DNA of 64,000 nt from Chloranthus sessilifolius. Taxonomy: Eukaryota > Streptophyta > Magnoliopsida > Chloranthales > Chloranthaceae. A program made the position numbers and the translations under genes. The stretch spans positions 108,377,097 to 108,441,096 of the forward strand of contig CM037590.1 in NCBI GenBank assembly GCA_021018995.1, read 5' to 3'. Positions 21,938 to 33,681 of the stretch are shown here, piece after piece (position 1 is the stretch's first letter; the number at the start of each line of letters is the position of its first letter). The notes under the pieces are model-generated. The model had not been told where the DNA came from. It was given only the letters and a program-made list of their open reading frames with translations, and made no database searches.

Positions 21938-23000
21938 TGAAATCCCCATGGGAGCTTGAGCTGGTAGCCTTGTGAGCATGGTGGTAGCAGCGATAATCTT
22001 GTTTTATTTTGGGCTCCGTGAGGAGGATAACCTCTGGGATAGTCTGTGACCATTTAAGTGGACAGATTATAGCCTTAGGGTGATTCTGATCCACCGATCC
22101 AAGATGGATCCTTCTTCTTTACACCTGAGCTTGTAGAAGCCTGGTGAGAGATTGTACAGAGGCAGACTCCCCTATAGTTGTATAGATCCGCCATCAGATG
22201 TTGGATCTGATCTAGTTATAGAGATTGTAGGCTGGTGACTGGACCATTGTAGGCTCGCTCAAGCAATGGATAGCTAGATCAAAGGTTGTACTCAATCCCT
22301 TGCTGGTTCTATGTGTCTGGGCTATCATGGTCCTACAGCCTTAGCCCCACATATAGAACTTTAGAGGTTGAGGTTCACTATGGATTCTTGAGCTGGTAGC
22401 CTAGATGAAATAGTGTCTGTAATGATTTACTTGTTATGTTTTGACTCATCCCTGGATAGTGGCTCCCCTATGGGATAATTTGTGACCATTCAAGTGGACA
22501 GGTTATAGCCTTAAGGGTGGAATCATGGCAGAGTGATGGGTTGGATCCTTTCTCCTCAGAGGTGATAATGTAGCCTCTGGACAAGATTTCTATAACATCA
22601 TATCTAAATCTGAGTTACAAAACTTCTCTGACCTTGGCTCAATAACATACTTCTCACCCTTTTTATACTCATTTTCCACACTCCATCCATCCTCTCAACA
22701 CTTTCTGTAGTTTAGTTATTAGAATACTTAGAATAAGTGACCTTAAACTCCCCTCCTTCTAGGACTGCCAGATCTGTAGACAGATCTGGAGGGACTACTA
22801 GAGATGGCTCCCTTGGAGCTTTAGATCACCTTTCCCTGTGGGACAAACTCTTACTTATCAACTTGCTACAAAGGACCCTGTATCTTGCAGGTCTAGGACT
22901 TCTGAGTTGTGCTGGATTCACCCCCAGTTTTACTCTGTCTTTGATTTTTAAATAACTTTCACCACCAACCAATAATCAAAGCCACCAGAAGCGGTCAACA
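21938..23000 (+). repeat. 3' LTR of element C, 5'-truncated (1063 bp)
   Basis: Aligns with 14205-15267 of the 5' LTR end to end. The first 1469 bp of the LTR (terminal hairpin, U3 word array, TATA box) and the adjoining polypurine tract are missing. Boxes 1 and 2 are retained at 22036-22079 and 22472-22516. Ends GCGGTCAACA. Confidence 0.9.
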
Positions 23001-23005
23001 ATGGG
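23001..23005. other. Target-site duplication of C, right
   Basis: ATGGG, identical to 12731-12735. Confidence 0.85.
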
Positions 23006-25414
23006 ACATTGATTGAGCATAGTTAGCGATGGGACTTTTAAGAAGTTTGACTCTATGCAAGGTTTTATGATGAGGATTTCGGAGGGGTGTGATTGGTGTC
23101 GGGGCTGTAAGACAAGATGAAGCTGCTGTGTCGCAATGGGACATGTGTGACACAGTTGAGTGATAGGATTTGATAACTGCTGTGTGCAGGATGTTCAGAT
23201 CGGTTGGTGAGATATCGCGATGAGGTGTTGATTGTTGATAGATGTAATTTTTATGTTTCTTTCTTTGGCAGATCTTGGGCTATATGAGACTATGTCGCGG
23301 TTGCGTCATGACTGGCCTCGTCTTTGGCTTTGGTGGCATGGAAGGATGTGACTATTTCATGCCGATGTGTCCGGTTGTGATGGGATAAGGCGTTGGGAGT
23401 TACATGATTGGACTATCCTCCTCTGGTCAAGTTGTGATGGGATACGAAAAGGTGATTCTGGCCGTGAGGAGGGTGCTCTTGGCTTTTGTTGGACGGGACA
23501 GAGGGTGTGGTTAATGCTTCCTTCTTCATGTGGGGATATGTGAAGGAAGAAAGGGTTTTGATCTCGACTGAGTTGGGAGTAAAAGGTGTGACAATGTACA
23601 AATTTTGGTATCGTGCGCCTGGTATCGATCGTTCAATCAAATTATGCACCTATTTTTGGGCGTGCAATTGAAAGTTTGAAGGGATTGTTTACGCGCTTGG
23701 ACGTGTGCGTATGATTGGATTACACGTTCTGTCATAAGCGTGTAATTCAAGCGTCACTAGGTCACTGTGGGGGCGACCTTTCGTATTGTGTGCCACTTTC
23801 GTAGCGCACAACTTTATTATGCGCTCTAATATAAGCGTGGGATTGGGGCATCACGCCTACTAGGCGGGCGGAAGTTGGATTGTGCGAATAGGGGATTACA
23901 TGTGATTTGGATTAAGCACCTTTTTTACTATGTGTGATTGGATTGCACCCCAGGATTGTGACACGTGACTAGATTGCTCTCTATACAAGGGGCAAAAGTC
24001 TTTATTTTCTTACACCTCAAGTTTTATCTTTACTTTTATTGCTTTTTAGTGTTCTAAAACTCGTGTACTCATGATATTTGGTGATCTAACTGTCTGATTG
24101 AGATGTCGTTTCTTCTGATGTTCGTCGTTTCGCATGATCTTCAACCTAATATGTTGCTTGGTGGAGTGGATCTGTGAATGGGCAGTGTTAGGAAAAAGAA
24201 GACCAGTCTTCACATCGATCCCTTTTAGGGAGCAGTGAAGGCAACGTTGAGGGGGTGGTGGTGGAGGAGGTGAAGATGGTGGACGAGGTGGGAGTTACAA
24301 GTGGACGGATGTGTTCCCCTACCAAAGCTCCATCTCTCCTTCTGAAGCCTCTAATTGGATGCTCTGCTCCTCGCTTTGTGTCCGTTTCGGGTCTTCAGTT
24401 TTCATTTTGGGTTGTAAGTTAGGTTCTAGGATTTCATTTTGGGTTGTATATTCAGAGGGTATGCCCTCGGTGTGATTTCTAATTATATCATTTATTTATG
24501 AATGTTTGAAGTTTGAATTAGTTTTGGCTTATTTGATTTGGGTCGGGTTGTTTCAGTGGGGTGTATTTCTACATTTGGTTGATTCTTTTGGCCATGGCTA
24601 AAATATTTTTAGGGTAAGATGCAAGTCAGGGGTTAAAGTCTTGATGGGGTTTCAATGGGTTTAAGTTTCGGTATTTTAGGGTTTGGATTTGTTGTGTTTT
24701 TTTTGAAACATATAAAGTGTGCAGATCTGATTTAGGATGTACGTGTGTGTTCTATGATTGTATGCATTTATCTATTTATTTAATCATCAGTGTTCAAGCT
24801 GTAAATGATGAATTCCTGGTTGTAGTTTGGGTAAAATTTTGTCAGTTTGGGTTAATTGCACGTACTTCTCGGGGCGCTTGATTCGATTGCGCGCCTGTAA
24901 GGCATCGCATGATGTCAGGGTGAAAGTGGTAATTACGCGTGGGATTTCTAGCACATAATTTAATTGTGATTGAAGCGTCGTTAGCTTAGCCTATGGGCTA
25001 ATTTGGGGGATTACGCGCACACTTCATGGTGCACGAATGGATTATGCATCTTCGATTTGGTGAGTAATAGTCGAACTGCGGCTTTTTCAAGCGGGCGACG
25101 TTTATATCACGCACGGCATATAAGTTGCGCGATTTGGATTATGCTCTATCTGTCAAACGTACAATTGGGTTGCGCACCTAGATTCAGGCACACGATCAAT
25201 CTGAATGCTATATATGTTTGTGGGTCTTCATTTTCTAACCTCGCTATTCGTTTTTCTCTTGATTCTGTATTTCTTGTTCCCTTACATCCTGATTTTCATG
25301 TTTTCTCGATATCTCGCAGTCTACTCATCCGTTTAGGATCCTGTTTCTTCCATTTTTTTAGTTTTTATAGCTCTTTCTTTTGAAATAAAGTCTAGGGGAA
25401 GTGATCAGTTTTAC
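23006..25414. other. Non-coding continuation of element E, to PMD copy 1
   Basis: No supported gene. 23006-23500 has GCGATGGGAC-like words shared with 12280-12560, supporting continuity across C. 23640-24000 and 24850-25200 contain words such as CGTGTAATTCAAGCG and GATTGCGCGCC, of the type in the Tat LTR middle (28380-28750). The last ~150 bp (TTCTCGATATCTCGCAG, then a T-rich stretch) align loosely with the 5' leader of PMD copy 2. Confidence 0.45.
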
Positions 25415-27870
25415 ATGTCTGTATCAGAGATGGAGCGGATGCTAGCGACAGAGGTTGGTGAGACCTCTATGGTCCAGCTGTCATTGGTGCCGTGGAGGAT
25501 GTTACTGAGGTGTCGATCAGGGAGGAGATCCCTGAGATTGGGGGTGGCGAGGATGTTGAGGTTATTGGTGAGGCTGAGGGTAGGGTTAGACTGAGAGAGA
25601 TGAGGAAAAGGCTGAGAGAGCTGAGGATGAGGATGAGAGAGGTGAGGGCGAGGAGCATCAGGCTCGCACACACTTCCCGCTAGAGGATTTCTTTGCCTGA
25701 GGCCAGGTAGGTACCCATGAGCAAGAGTTCCTTCACTTTTGTAGGCATTTAGGTGGTGACATAGACTTATTAGGATATGGAAACCCATTTATGTCGAACC
25801 TGTAATGATTATTGATTGTGTGCCTATTATGCATCATGACTGCATTTAATGATAGGTCACGTTTCTATTTTATTGTTCTTATCATGTTTTATGTGTTTGT
25901 TAGGGACCGTTACTGTGTATTTTCATATACTTTATTTGCTTTTAGCTCTAGGTCTACTTTTCTCTTGTTGTAGGTATGCGTGTTAGTCTTATTATACTTT
26001 TGCTTATTTTTCGTTCGGTAGGAGCCTCCGCAACTAGCTATCAGCTCGACATGGACTGAGTCTCACACTTGGTATCGTGCCTTGGTGGAGTTTCTACGGG
26101 CGCGATTGGCATCTTTCAACTTTGGGCCAATCCTGGAGTTGGAACTTTTTTAGGTTGACCGTGGTTTGATCGCGGCGATTCTGGAGAGGTGGAGGGAGGA
26201 GCATCAGCTGCTCCTCTTTCCGGTTGGTATGTTTCTACCACTCCAGAGGACTGGGTCCGCATCATTAGTCTTCATTTTGAGGGTGAGCCAATTACGAGGC
26301 AGATGGCAGGAGATTATCTGGGGGTGTAGGAGAAGATTTTGGGTGTCCCGTATAGATCTAGTGGATCGGGCCCAGGGGTAGTTCAAGTCACTTGGTTCTT
26401 TGACACATTTGCCAGTGGCTTCATCCCTCCGAGGCTTCATTCAGAGCCGAGGGGGTCTTTCGAGCCGCATTGCATGGCGATGGCAGATCAGGAGCCCGTG
26501 GTTGAGCCGGGGTTGGCTGCTGATAGGGTGCTTTGAGCATTCTTAATGCATTTCTTTGGTGCAATACTCTTCTCTTCTTCCACTCAAGGATGCATCATCG
26601 GGTTGTTTTTTATGCTTCTCGGGAACCTGGATTGGGTCCCTACTTATTCTTGGGGTGCGACTGCATTGGCGCATTTCTATGAGCAACTTTATCGTCGGGG
26701 ACAAGGTGTGGCGATAATCGAAGGTTTCCTTCCCTTCCTCTAGGTGAGTTTTAGTTAATTGGTGTCATAATGTCTTTGGTTTTCTCCTTTTTTGCTTTTT
26801 TTCCTGTTTGGTCGTAGCAGCTATTCAACATTTCTTTTCTTCTCTCTAGTTTTGGCCATATGATCGCTTTACCTCTCTTCGCCCATGGGTCCCGACGGAG
26901 ATTACGTTCATGTTTCCACGGATGCATGTGTAGAGGATGGCATTGGGTCATCGTTGTTGGTCTTCGGATCTTTAGACCGAGTGAGGTATTTTTAAGGATA
27001 TGCACACTGGGCAGGTAAGTGTTGTCTATATTGTCGTTACATTTTCTCGGTTTGGTGCTTTTATTTTTTAGGTTTCAGCCCTTATTGACAAGTTTGCCCA
27101 TTGGTTTACAGGTGATTTGGAGGCCCTATGCAGCTGGGGACGATGCTGATGTACCAATGATTCAGTCTGGATAGGCTTTCTTTGATGTGGAGATATGGGT
27201 CCATTGTTTTGAGAAGGTGGAGAGGATCCACCTATCTCGAGCGGTACAGTAGTTGGGACTCGCTCAGGGAGTCCCTCCGGAGATTGTCCATAGAGTGGTG
27301 AAGAGGATGACCGATCCCCCTGGCCGAAACTTTGGAAAGAAGATGGCTATTCAGATGGAGGATTTTAGGTCTGGGGGGACTAGGGTGACCGGGGCACGCG
27401 ATGAGGAGGATGCCTGAGAGTTTGTGAGATGGTTCAGGACATTGGGTGGTGGGCGCTTATTTACGTGACCCTTTCATGGGAGTGGTTCTTTCGCGGTCGG
27501 CGGTCCTGAGTCGGCGTCGGTGTTGAGGGCGAGATTGACCATGTTAGAGCAAGGCCATATCACTTTGGGCATCCACGGAGCGTTGGATGCCCTTCATAGG
27601 GTGATAGAGTAGACAGGGTGCTCTCCTCATCTTGATGAGGAGATGTTGCGCCTCCTGACTACTTCCGTGGCTCAGGCTAGGGCAGCAGAGGATGAGCTGA
27701 GAGTTCAGCTGGCAGAGAGTCGGCAATCTCTGGTGGGCGTGTTTATCTATGAGTTTCATCCATTTCTATTTCTAGTGGTTCTTGTATGATAGTTTTATTT
27801 GCTTTTTTTTTTTTTTTGCTAGACTGAGAGAGAGAGGGTGCTTGTCAAATAGCATTCCTCGAGACCTACC
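25415..27870 (+). pseudogene. Plant mobile domain (PMD) pseudogene, copy 1, exons 1-5 (cut by LTR)
   Basis: PMD proteins are plant-specific and are found both as host genes and within transposable elements. Exons inferred from homology to copy 2 and GT-AG borders: 1, 25415-25706 (acidic, frameshifted); 2, 26022-26743; 3, 26850-27014; 4, 27112-27732; 5, 27833-27870, ended by an LTR. Domain signatures: WRPYAAGDD, VTWFFDTFASGF, LMHFFGAILFSS, DWVPTYSWGATALAHFYEQL, FWPYDRF, FEKVERIHLSR, LGLAQGVPPEI. Exon 4 ends with a helical part (LTMLEQGHI, SVAQARAAEDELRVQLAE). Stops in exon 2 (ELF*V, LGV*E, VL*A, PFL*), exon 3 (three) and exon 4 (several) show it is dead. It is probably antisense cargo of minus-strand element E. 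Confidence 0.82.
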
Positions 27871-27949
27871 TATAGACACCCCCATTTTTCCCTCTCGGAA
27901 TATATAAATCTGTTCGATCAACCTTTGACCTCATAACCCTAATATGGGA

Positions 27950-28345
27950 ACCATATACTGAAACAATAGTGCATGGCTAGACACAGACTAAAACAATAGC
28001 TCTGTGGCTCAGATCCCAATGTAGGGAGACTATATACTGAAGCAATAGTAAATAATTGGAATGTAGACTAAAATAATAGTCTTGCATTTCAGACTCCTTT
28101 TGCCCTAATGTGGGACCATATGCTGAAACAATAGTATATGGCTGGACACAGGCTGAAACAATATCTTTGGCTCAGGCCCCATAACCCTAATGCGGGGACC
28201 ATGCACTGAAACAATAGTACATGACTGATCACAGGCTAAAATAATAGCTCTGTGGCTCAGACCCTAATGTAGGAAGACTATGTGCTGAAATAATAGCATA
28301 TAGTCGAAATGCAGGCTGAAATAATAGTCTGGCATTTCAAACCCG
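27950..28345 (+). repeat. U3 hairpin array, element B LTR
   Basis: Sense-strand units with the loop GAAACAAT or GAAATAAT. Example 28276-28305: arms GACTATGTGCT/AGCATATAGTC pair fully if one G-T pair is allowed. Others use CCATATGCT/AGTATATGG and CACAG/CTGTG arms. Confidence 0.75.
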
Positions 28346-28796
28346 ACCCAAACCTAGACAGCCCCTAATTACGCGCCTAAAACCACGCGCGCAATTCGAT
28401 TGCACGCCAATTCACACACGTGAAATCGGTCCCCCTTTTAAACCAGATTTGCTTTCCCATACCACTTCAAGACTTGATTACGCGCCCCACATGAGACGCG
28501 TGATCGGATTGAGCGCCCCACCACCGACGCGCAATTGGCCTACGCCCGACCTGGTCTTACAATCCTTGACCCCCAAGCTTCCTCGATTAAACGCTTCAAA
28601 TGAGACGCTTAATCAGATTGTGCACCCCATAATTGGCGCGCAATTAGTTCTAACGTGATTAGAACTAGGAAACTCGATCAGCAAGTCAGCTGATCGCTCA
28701 CTAAGTCAATGACCGACTCAAAGAGATTAAGCATCGAGAGGCCAGCACGCAATCTAGTTAAACGCCTGAAACAGGGCGCTTAATTAGAGAAAAACC

Positions 28797-28804
28797 TATA
28801 AAAG
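28797..28804 (+). promoter_or_regulatory. LTR TATA box, element B
   Basis: TATAAAAG in the context AACCTATAAAAGAT, about 925 bp into the LTR. Confidence 0.7.
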
Positions 28805-30443
28805 ATTTTTTTCCAATTCGCCCCGGGAGAGGCTGGCAATTTTGAGAGAACGACTTTTTTTGGGATTTCAGAACCAGAGAACTCCAAGAACGAACACATA
28901 GAGGAACGTAGCCATGATTTCATAATTCAAGCTTCGAATCTTCGAGATTTCTCTCCGCAGCCCCGGTCCTAGGTAAAAATCTTAGTTTTAGACTTAGGAT
29001 TTCTCTTAGTTTTAATTATTAATATCGAATTGTCAGTTTTAGACCGCAACACCCCTTTTTTTTGAGACCGTAATCTCTTATATCTGGTTCTAGTTCTCTG
29101 TTTCTAGAACCAGTCCTTAATCTGACGGTCTAATTTACCGACCCTAGGCTTTAATTCCATTCTAAAATCTTAATTTCCAGCACTATCATTAATCTTTGGT
29201 TCTAGTTCTTAGGTTCTAGAACCAGTCCTTAATCATACGGTCTGATTTTCTGATTTCGGACTCGAATTCAGTCCTAGAATTTTAAATTTTAGTTTTAATT
29301 TCTTAGTTTAATATTTTTAAAAATCCCAAATATTAATTTAGTTTCTATGATTCTAGTTTCTTAATTTAATCCATGATTATAATCCCGAAATCGACTCTGA
29401 AAAGCCAAAAATATAATATTATAGTTCAAAACCCAATTTGCTTTAACCTTAGCTACCCGATTTGCCCAAGGGAGCTTACGGAGGGTACTCGGGAACGAGG
29501 CCAATCCTCCTTAGCATAGCAGGCCCAAAACTCCTTTTTTAGGATTATTTTGTTGCTTTAATTAGAATTAGAAAATTAAGTCCATAATTTTCTTAGATTT
29601 TAAGTATAAGTAATTTACATGCTTTATTTTAATTAGATCCTTAGAATAATTGCTCTGATTCTAATTCTAATAAAATTAGTTCCTTTCTTTTAATTATATT
29701 TTTAGTATAGTTAGTTTATTTGTTTTAATTAGATTTTTAATAAAATTCATTTATTTGTTTTAATTAGATTTTAATAAAATTAATTCATTGCTTAAATTAG
29801 AGTTTTAGTAAAATTAGTTCTCCATTTCAATTAGAATTGCAGTAGGACTAGTATACTTGCTTCACTAAAAATTTCAGTATAATTAGCATACTTGATTTAA
29901 TTAAAATTAATACATTTGTATTCCTAGTACAATTAGGAGACGGATATCAATTAGACCTTTAGTAGTATTAGGACACTAAATTAATTGGAATTCTAATAAG
30001 ATTAGGAAACCAAGATTAATTAGACTCCTGATAAAACTAGAATACTAAATTAACTCACTATAATAAATTTCCACACAACTAAACTCACAATAGAATTGGG
30101 ATATCTAAACTGATCAGAACTATAATAATAACGGGAAAGAAAAGAAAAATTAAACTATCTAAATTATAAGAAGAGTCACAGCTGTTGACGTTCGTAGGCA
30201 GACGATTCAATAAAGAAGTAACCCACAACTGCTCTAAAGCATGATCATTGATGTGTTGCAGCGTCGTTAAATATCTGCAGCTGGCGATCACAACAAATTA
30301 GGAATCTTCCTAAAAAGCCCTTTTTTTCTTATCTTTACCTTTACCATTCCAAACGCCGCATCACTAGAGTCCACTTGGACAGAATTGGGCCACTGATTTA
30401 ATAGAGACCGAGAGGAACCCAGAAAAAGCGCACACCAACAAAC

Positions 30444-30462
30444 TGGTGATTGCGATGGGACA
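30444..30462 (+). other. Primer-binding site, element B
   Basis: TGGTGATTGCGATGGGACA, three bases after the LTR end. One or two changes from the PBS of A; tRNA-Arg-like. Confidence 0.7.
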
Positions 30463-30689
30463 CTTTTGTAAACTCCTTTTTTTAGATAGTTTTTATCTTA
30501 TTTCCCTTTTTTCTTTCCATCGTGTCATTTAGATTTCTTTTTAAATATATGAGTCTTCGTCAAAGACTCGAGATGTCTGGTATAAGAAGAGTGAGTTTAG
30601 GAGACCCACCATTGTGGGGGTATCATAACAACCCCGCGTACGAAGAAGAACCACTTCACAATTCCAGCCCACGATGACCTGAGATTAAC

Positions 30690-33177
30690 ATTGCTGGCGA
30701 ACAAGAAAATCCGTTCTCTACCACACACATCTGTAATCATCATAATGGGAGAGATTGTAACACTGGATAATGAGGAGATGATGACTTCGAGGAATTACTT
30801 CGAGGATTGGCTGCTGCATAAGAAACCATCAGGTCATGATAATTTTTATAAGACCAAGAACGACAAGAGAGGCCACCTCCTACCCCGAGCACGGTGTCAG
30901 CCTGCGCCACACCATTGAGACAACCTACTCATACAATCTTCAATGATGACTCTCTAGACAAGGTTTGCTCACGAGCCGCTCCAAAAGACAGCGCCATCAA
31001 AATCGAAGATCTCCCTAAAATGCTCAATGAGTACATGGCCAAGAGAGAGCGCCCCGGTCACTCATTCAGATTTGACAAATTATGCCGAGACGTCGAATTT
31101 AACTTACCAATGGGATTCAAACAACCAAAATTTATCAAATACAATGGCACGAGAAATCCGAATCATCACTTGGCCCTCGTTTCTAACGAGTGTCAGCCCA
31201 TATGTAATAATTAAGGACTTCCCATTCACTATTTCCAACACTCATTAGAAGGAGAAGCTTTAGATTAGTTTGCGAGACCCCCGCTTTATAAGATAGAAAC
31301 CCTCGATGATTTGGTCGACCGATTCCTAGACCAATACAAATACTTGGTCCAAGAGACAGTCAGTATCAGATATTTGATGGCGGCCAAGCAAGGACCTAAT
31401 GAAGAATTTACCGACTTTATCGTTAGATGAAGAAAACCCGCTGTCAAGACCGGCACTTCAATGAAAGAGAAGGACTCGGTAGACATTATCATTGATAACA
31501 CTAGAGAACCATTAAAGAGTGCACTTGTCATAAGTGATTTTCTCGACTTCACTGCACTCCACATCCAGGCATCCCGACTAGCGTGACACATTAAAGGCGG
31601 AGACCTCGCTCTATCCATAGTTACGTCGAAAGTAGGCTCTTCCAGTGAATCAAAATCGAAAATAATAAGAAAGCCTTAGGAACTGAACAGGTTAACACCG
31701 TTGTCAACCAAGGACAAAACTCTGAGAACATAAATTTCCAACCACGAAACTTCGAGCAAGATCAAAATCAACAACGGTACACCAACCAAAACCAAGGCGC
31801 TAGTCAACAAAGGTATGCAAACCAAAACCAAGGTTAGAACTAGAATCAGGGCTAGTATTAGAATAGAAATCAATATCCCAACATCTACCAGAACCAAAAT
31901 ACAACACAGAACTGACCGGCCCACGTGCCGAACTACAATAACGTACCCCCACCACAAAATTTCAACCCAACTAGAGGCCCCTACTAGCCGAGGCGGGAAC
32001 ACTACCCCCTTTACCTGATACAATTCCAAACATCTTCTGTCTCCTTAAGACTCGGAATTTGCTCTGATTTCCGTAAGAAAGACCTCACCCATGGCTAACA
32101 AATCTAGACTATAGTAAATACTGTGCCTTCCATCGATACGCGGGACACAACCTAGAAGACTGTTGGTTCCTCAGGGACGTAATCTATGATATGAATGACC
32201 TAAATCAGATCGATTGGGAAGCGCTTAAGAATCCTAACCCTAATAATAACCAACCCCAAAAAAATCTAGGGATCATTAATAACCCCATGCCCAACTACAA
32301 CCAAGCAACACCAGCTTAGGTCACCACCATAGATCTCTCCGGTCGATCCTCCTTCCAGCCTTCCACCTTAATCACTCGCATTTAACCCTCTAATACTTCC
32401 ACCACACTAGCGAGAGTTCCTTCACCCCCACATCCCTCATCCTTGATAACTCGCATCGCCCCACCGAGCCCACCTCCCTATCCAAAATTCACTCAAATAC
32501 AAGTCCATTCCTTTAGCGTCAGGAAACCATTCCTCCATAGTCACCCACCAGAACCTTCAACCCCTCTAAATCTTGAACCAGTGTCATTACCATTCCCTTC
32601 GTCCGATTCTAAACCCGAGTACGAAGATCATGTTCTTCAAACTGCAACCCAATTTGTTGCTTGGGTAGAAAGTATCACCTGAAAGACTCCAAGCCGAGAG
32701 AATGAAACAAAGACTGAGTGTTTGCTAAACATAGAAGAAAGTGAGCGCGAAGAACATCCTGACCGATGCAAGACACTGGTCTCTGCTTTTTTGGAGGAGG
32801 AGGATTACACATAGTACCTCCCACCTTGGAGTGGCATCATGCAGGTACGCACCCTGACCTCGAATTTCACTCACTTCACAAATGCATCAACGTCGAGCCA
32901 CACTGGGTTTGGTCAACAACCGACTTGCTCAATTCTTAAGTCGGGAACCAATTATCCACCTCTACCTTTTCCTCGAAATAAGGATTTCACGAACATACAA
33001 CCACCAGAGGGAAATGTGAGAGAAGGAGAGGTTAACTTGTCGCCCCCACCTCACATTATTCCTCCACCAATTCCTGCACCTCAACCAATTCAACCACCTG
33101 CACCCAAGGCTCATCAGCCAGGCAAAGAAATGGCACTCGAGTCAGGGCAAGAATATGACCTTCTGCGGCATCTCTAA
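30690..33177 (+). pseudogene. gag: Gag, element B
   Basis: Homologous to the gag of A. The start codon is now ATT at 30690. Parts seen: an acidic N-terminus; 30894-31214 (SLDKVCSRAAPKDSAIKIED, FNLPMGFKQPKFIKYNGT); a capsid core (SLEGEALD, PLYKIETLDD, AAKQGPNEEFTDF) with stops; an N/Q-rich tract with NQNQG repeats (31780-31900); a zinc-finger-like C-A-F-H-x4-H-x4-C (near 32120-32165) with all four ligands kept, unlike A; and proline-rich stretches to 33177 (PPPHIIPPPIPAPQ). More than ten stops. Antisense frames rich in Val/Leu across the N/Q tract are shadows. Confidence 0.82.
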
Positions 33178-33237
33178 AAGACCTCGACCCCGATATTCAT
33201 ATTAGAACTTATTAAGAAATCGCCTGACCATCACCGG

Positions 33238-33585
33238 TTGTTGATAAGGACACTTGAAGACACGCAAGTGGATGAGGACACGACCCTAGATGAGCTTCAT
33301 CAAATCACCTCAGTCATGGCGCAACCTCCAGCGCTCACTTTCACAGACACAAACGTGCCTAAAGAGTCACTCCGCGTGAGTGTTGCTCCCATATATCTTA
33401 CAGTCATAATTAGAGGGTTCTCCGTATCCCATGTGTTGGTCGATACGAGAGCGGGACTCAATATTTTCCCTCTCTCAATGCTAAAGATGCTCAAATACAC
33501 TGAGCAGGATGTCAAGCCCTTGACACTATTACTCATAGCTTACTATGGATCGCGTCGCTTTGTCAAAGGAACTATTAAACTCTAG
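33238..33585 (+). pseudogene. Aspartic protease, element B
   Basis: Polyprotein-processing protease. LTFTDTNVPKESLR, then the active-site region VLVDTRAGLNIFPL and the C-terminal IAYYGSRRFVKGTIKL, then a stop. The Asp is present; the neighbouring Gly/Ser position reads Thr-Arg-Ala-Gly in both A and B, so that change predates the two copies. Confidence 0.78.
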
Positions 33586-33681
33586 GTTCACCTTAGACCT
33601 GTAACGAAAGACGTTACCTTCCATGTTTCTAATTCTGCTAGTACATACAATCTTATCTTAAGAAGAAAATGGTTATAGTCA

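Larger units (their letters stand above)
12736..23000 (+). mobile_element. Element C: pol-less Athila-like retrotransposon with gag and a large extra ORF
   Basis: A 10.27-kb insertion with matched 5-bp target duplications, 5' LTR, PBS, gag, a roughly 3.5-kb second ORF and a 5'-truncated 3' LTR. Nothing resembling protease, RT, RNase H or integrase is present: 0.8 kb of non-coding DNA separates the gag stop from ORF2. Such elements need enzymes supplied by a relative, and the architecture resembles what the literature calls gag-only terminal-repeat retrotransposons. Gag and LTR ends show D (44279-57441) to be a pol-bearing sister family. The two LTRs differ at about 9 sites in the roughly 285 bp compared, so the insertion is fairly recent. 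Confidence 0.88.
27871..30440 (+). repeat. 5' LTR of element B (2570 bp)
   Basis: Begins TATAGACACCCCCATTTTTC (TG changed to TA) and ends CACCAACA, three bases before the PBS. Aligns with the LTRs at 4774, 8749 and 62671. It interrupts exon 5 of PMD copy 1; the preceding 5-mer is CTACC. Confidence 0.9.
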
